Part shown: positions 61,262 to 64,000 of the stretch, in pieces
Position numbering within the stretch: position 1 is the first letter of the stretch
How the letters are laid out: each line of letters begins with the position of its first letter
Assembly: GCF_910592395.1 (NCBI RefSeq)
Contig: NC_088311.1
Coordinates: 9,180,501 to 9,244,500 of the forward strand
Length of the DNA: 64,000 bases
Reading direction: 5' to 3'
Source of the DNA: Lineus longissimus
Lineage: Eukaryota; Nemertea; Pilidiophora; Heteronemertea; Lineidae
Notes under the pieces: generated by a model
Databases searched by the model: none
The model's input: the letters and a program-made list of their open reading frames with translations, nothing else
What the model was told of the DNA's origin: nothing
Position numbers and translations under genes: made by a program

Positions 61262-61500
61262 TCAGAAATAAAGGTCTTTGAGCTTCTGAAAAAAACTTTA
61301 ATGGTTTTTCAGCAAACACATAGTATAATATGCACCCCGTAGAGGCTTTTCAACGAAGTAAAAAAAACCTCGGAAGTTTTTCACGATCTCAAAAACCATT
61401 TGGGGTTTTCATTCTACAACATCTACGGGGTGCAGACTTGTGTTGCCCGAAAGCCTTTAAAGGATTTTCGGAAGCCCAAAAACCTTTATTTCTAAGAATG
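61262..61500. mobile_element. Foldback MITE family D copy 2
   Basis: The left arm AGAAATAAAGGTCTTTGAGC, TTTTTCAGCAAACACATA and TGCACCCCGTAGAGGC are each mirrored in the right arm (GCATCTACGGGGTGCA-type text and GCCCAAAAACCTTTATTTCT). The open frame at 61330-61584 is a by-product of this palindrome. About 240 bp. Confidence 0.7.
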
Positions 61501-62599
61501 TATGATGGCTGGGAAGGCCTCCTGTCGGATACTTATAGCCTCGATGTTGTTCTTGCGTACAGTGCACGCTTTTCTTGCTTTTGAGATTTGATTCACAGCT
61601 ACATTGTTTAATCTCTTTCTTTACAATTAATTGTATACCGTGCCATCCGATGAATAGTGTATTCCAGCTATATCATCCCTGTCCCCTCCGAGCTAGCCAT
61701 GGCTCCAGCAGATGGTTGCTACGCTTCACCGCTACCTCCGATCATAATAGACGAGGCTACATAATCGAACAATAGAGAAGATAGATAACGTTTAGATTTT
61801 ATTGTCATTGGCATGACAACGAATCACTGAAGCACCTGTGGATGAAATGAGTAATGGTGTCCACAAGGTCTCGCTAGACTCAAGCGCTGCGAAATCATAA
61901 AGGCATAAAATGGCGCATTTGAATCCGCCTTTAATGTTCTGAGGGTGGTTGGTTGCATCAAAAGGATGGAAGATGCACCCCGAAGACGACACCAGTAGCC
62001 TGGCAACAGAGCCCCAAAGGGCGCCATTATTAGCTTCATAAATCTCGCGAGGACGAGATCGCGACATCATGTGTACCAACGTGTTGATTGCCTTTTGTCA
62101 CTTATTCTTTTGGAAGCCGATTTTTGTTAGGGTTTCACGTGGTAAAGTGTGTTCCACTGCGCCAGGAGTGGCGTCTAGGCGCCACCATACCTATGAAGCT
62201 CTGCCCGGCCAAGTCAACATCTCGTTCGAGAATCAGTCATCGCCGACATAACCCCCCCCCCCTTTACATGCAAAACATTGATTTCATTGGGGATGTATGT
62301 CGTGCTGTTTGTACTCCGTTTTTCACCACACCAGCTTTCGTGTAGGACAGAAAAAATGGATCAAGTGCCAAAAAAGAGGTAAAATTCATGATAGGTTTCG
62401 TTTACCTGCAACTGCTTAGCTGATCGAACTCGCAGTATCCCCAGTGGGCATCCTCGACTACTAAGTATACTGAAATCTTCATAATCACAGCCAGCGTTGC
62501 CTCGACGGTGTCTGCTGAGATATAGATCGGCAAATTGGACATCGAATTCTCTCACAGCGCGAGACTTGGAAGTTTAATTGCCAGTTAATCCCCGAATAG

Positions 62600-63075
62600 A
62601 GGTCGGGTATCCGAGCAAATATCGAAAGTAAGGAAAGGAATCGGCAAATAGCAAGTGTTGAGTCGTCTCGGTATACTTTCGCTTGGTTGTTTTTTTAAAG
62701 CATTTTTGATCTGGTAGTCTACAGTCATGCTGAAATGGGTAACGAACTCGTTGCTGTTCTTCATTCAGTGATCTTCTGTGGGTAAAAAACCTGGCTAGTC
62801 TACCCAGCTGGTGAAAACTGCCCCCTTCTGTTGGTAATATATTCTGCCAATCAAAATCGAGAGTAAGCAGAGGAATCGCCTAATGACAGGTGTGGATTCC
62901 GCCTTAACATCTTTACCCGGTTTTGATGCAAAAGAATTTAATTAAACTTGTTATCTTTGACAGGATACGAATGGGTAAATAACCTTGTAGCTGTTCTCTA
63001 TCAGTGGAATTCTGGGTATAAAACAGCCGGATATAGCCCAGCCATCTTGAATGTCTGATAAGTAGTCTCCTGTAG
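62600..63075. repeat. Strongly diverged tandem duplication, ~240 bp unit
   Basis: ATGGGTAACGAACTCGTTGC...CTGTGGGTAAAAAACCTGG...CTACCCAGC near 62737-62810 aligns to ATGGGTAAATAACCTTGTAG...CTGGGTATAAAACAGCCGG...TAGCCCAGCC near 62970-63043. A weaker third unit may start near 63090. Non-coding. Confidence 0.55.
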
Positions 63076-64000
63076 GTGTGAATTCGTATTAAGCTTGGTA
63101 AAGGAGAACGTTTTTAATCATGTAATTTAAAAAACGAACGATAATCGGACAAATTTGTTAACGAACTCTTAGGAGTGTTCTTCATGATAACAGAAGTACC
63201 GAAAAAAGTTAAGAATAGGCTCAGACTGCTCGTCTGCATTTGAAAACCCAAAGATCGCTTTTTTATTGGTAGTCTTGTTTAGCAATTAATGAGGGGGAAC
63301 TATGGAGCTGAATGTACAAGTGATCCTCGCGTATAAAAAGGAGGACATTAATTGTATACATCGTATCAGGTTGTTCACCAGCTTGAGGGTCCTGGTTGAC
63401 TGGTGATCCTGTACGTAGTTTATTTCTTTTCCTCAAAACGAGAATTTTAAAAGCTGAGGCTACGACATATAGGCAGCTTCATAGTAAAGAAAATATAGCG
63501 GTGCTCTTGGGATATGTACAAAACAGTGGAACTTCGGTTATACATGTACTTTCATTCTGTAGACATTAAACATGCTAAAGAGATTTGCACTATGAAGAAT
63601 ACATGGAAAACTTGATAAGCGAGCTCGTCTGACGTGTATGTCTTTGATATATCCGTCCCTTTACTGCATCTCTTCACGTCACAAACACGAATTACACGAT
63701 TGTGTTTAGCGTGGTATGAAATTTGTTGTAGCACCTTCATTTTGCAGACACTCTGTATTAATTCAAAGTCCCAGGTCATCAGGCTTTACCAGTTTGATAC
63801 GCCATTCATCTGTATGCAACAATGGAATAAATTGGCTGCTGTACAGGAAGTGTCCAATTTGATATGCGAACCTTCGTGCTGATATTGAATACATCAATCA
63901 ACTAATGAAAAAATCGCTCGTAATGATATAGCCTATTAAAATGATTGCAATTGGTTTCGCGTCTAAAGCTTTGCCTTTGACAGATACGTTATGGCGGATG
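63076..64000. other. Right-edge region without identifiable gene
   Basis: Short frames on both strands (for example 63552-63779 and 63634-63882) are overlapping and unsupported. Nothing else was seen. Confidence 0.4.

Noticed and set aside
61330-61584. 84-codon frame
   Set aside because: It is produced by the repeated blocks of a palindromic MITE.

Overview
This window is nuclear DNA from a multicellular animal. The genes have GT-AG introns, the intergenic space is large and full of short inverted-repeat transposons, and there are no operons or bacterial ribosome-binding sites. Gene content and the frequent short palindromes (ACATGT, TAGGCCTA) suggest a marine invertebrate, either a non-vertebrate deuterostome or a lophotrochozoan. 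I cannot fix the phylum from sequence alone.

Layout. (1) Positions 1-8777: the 5' part of an unrecognised minus-strand gene, with four phase-compatible exons, running off the left edge. (2) 8778-12480: a divergent intergenic region with a 356-bp palindrome. (3) 12481-25302 (+): a complete 16-exon gene whose exons join in frame to 952 residues. It has the layout of the vertebrate gp130/IL6ST receptor: signal peptide, one Ig domain, five fibronectin-III-like domains, one membrane segment and a tyrosine-bearing tail. A LINE 3' fragment, several MITEs and a decayed mariner lie in its introns. (4) 26165-29500 (-): an intronless-looking reading frame of 1111 residues, about 16-17 ankyrin repeats followed by a Mab-21/cGAS-like nucleotidyltransferase with an intact acidic triad. 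It is tail-to-tail with the receptor, only 0.86 kb away. (5) 31484-34089 (-): a two-exon type II membrane protein of 617 residues with a glycosyltransferase-like middle and a LicD/fukutin-type C-terminus.

(6) 34165-41500: a mobile-DNA nest. A 5'-truncated Helitron/Helentron remnant carries a PIF1-like helicase piece, an endonuclease/exonuclease/phosphatase piece and a spliced OB-fold (RPA-like) gene. Into it have inserted a 428-bp palindrome (6-bp target duplication), two foldback-like elements with arms of inverted 15-bp tandem repeats (one with a clear 9-bp duplication), a 118-bp hairpin and, in a ~220-bp tandem array, a TIR element with a 4-bp duplication. (7) 41500-46280: more MITEs and a probable LTR. 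(8) 46282-64000: one possible first coding exon (signal-like peptide), then about 17 kb with no exon I can defend, holding MITEs, two foldback elements and a diverged tandem duplication.

In function, the receptor suggests JAK/STAT-type signalling and the ankyrin-cGLR suggests nucleic-acid or pathogen sensing, so the centre of the window looks like immune gene territory. That the two act together is only an inference from their proximity.
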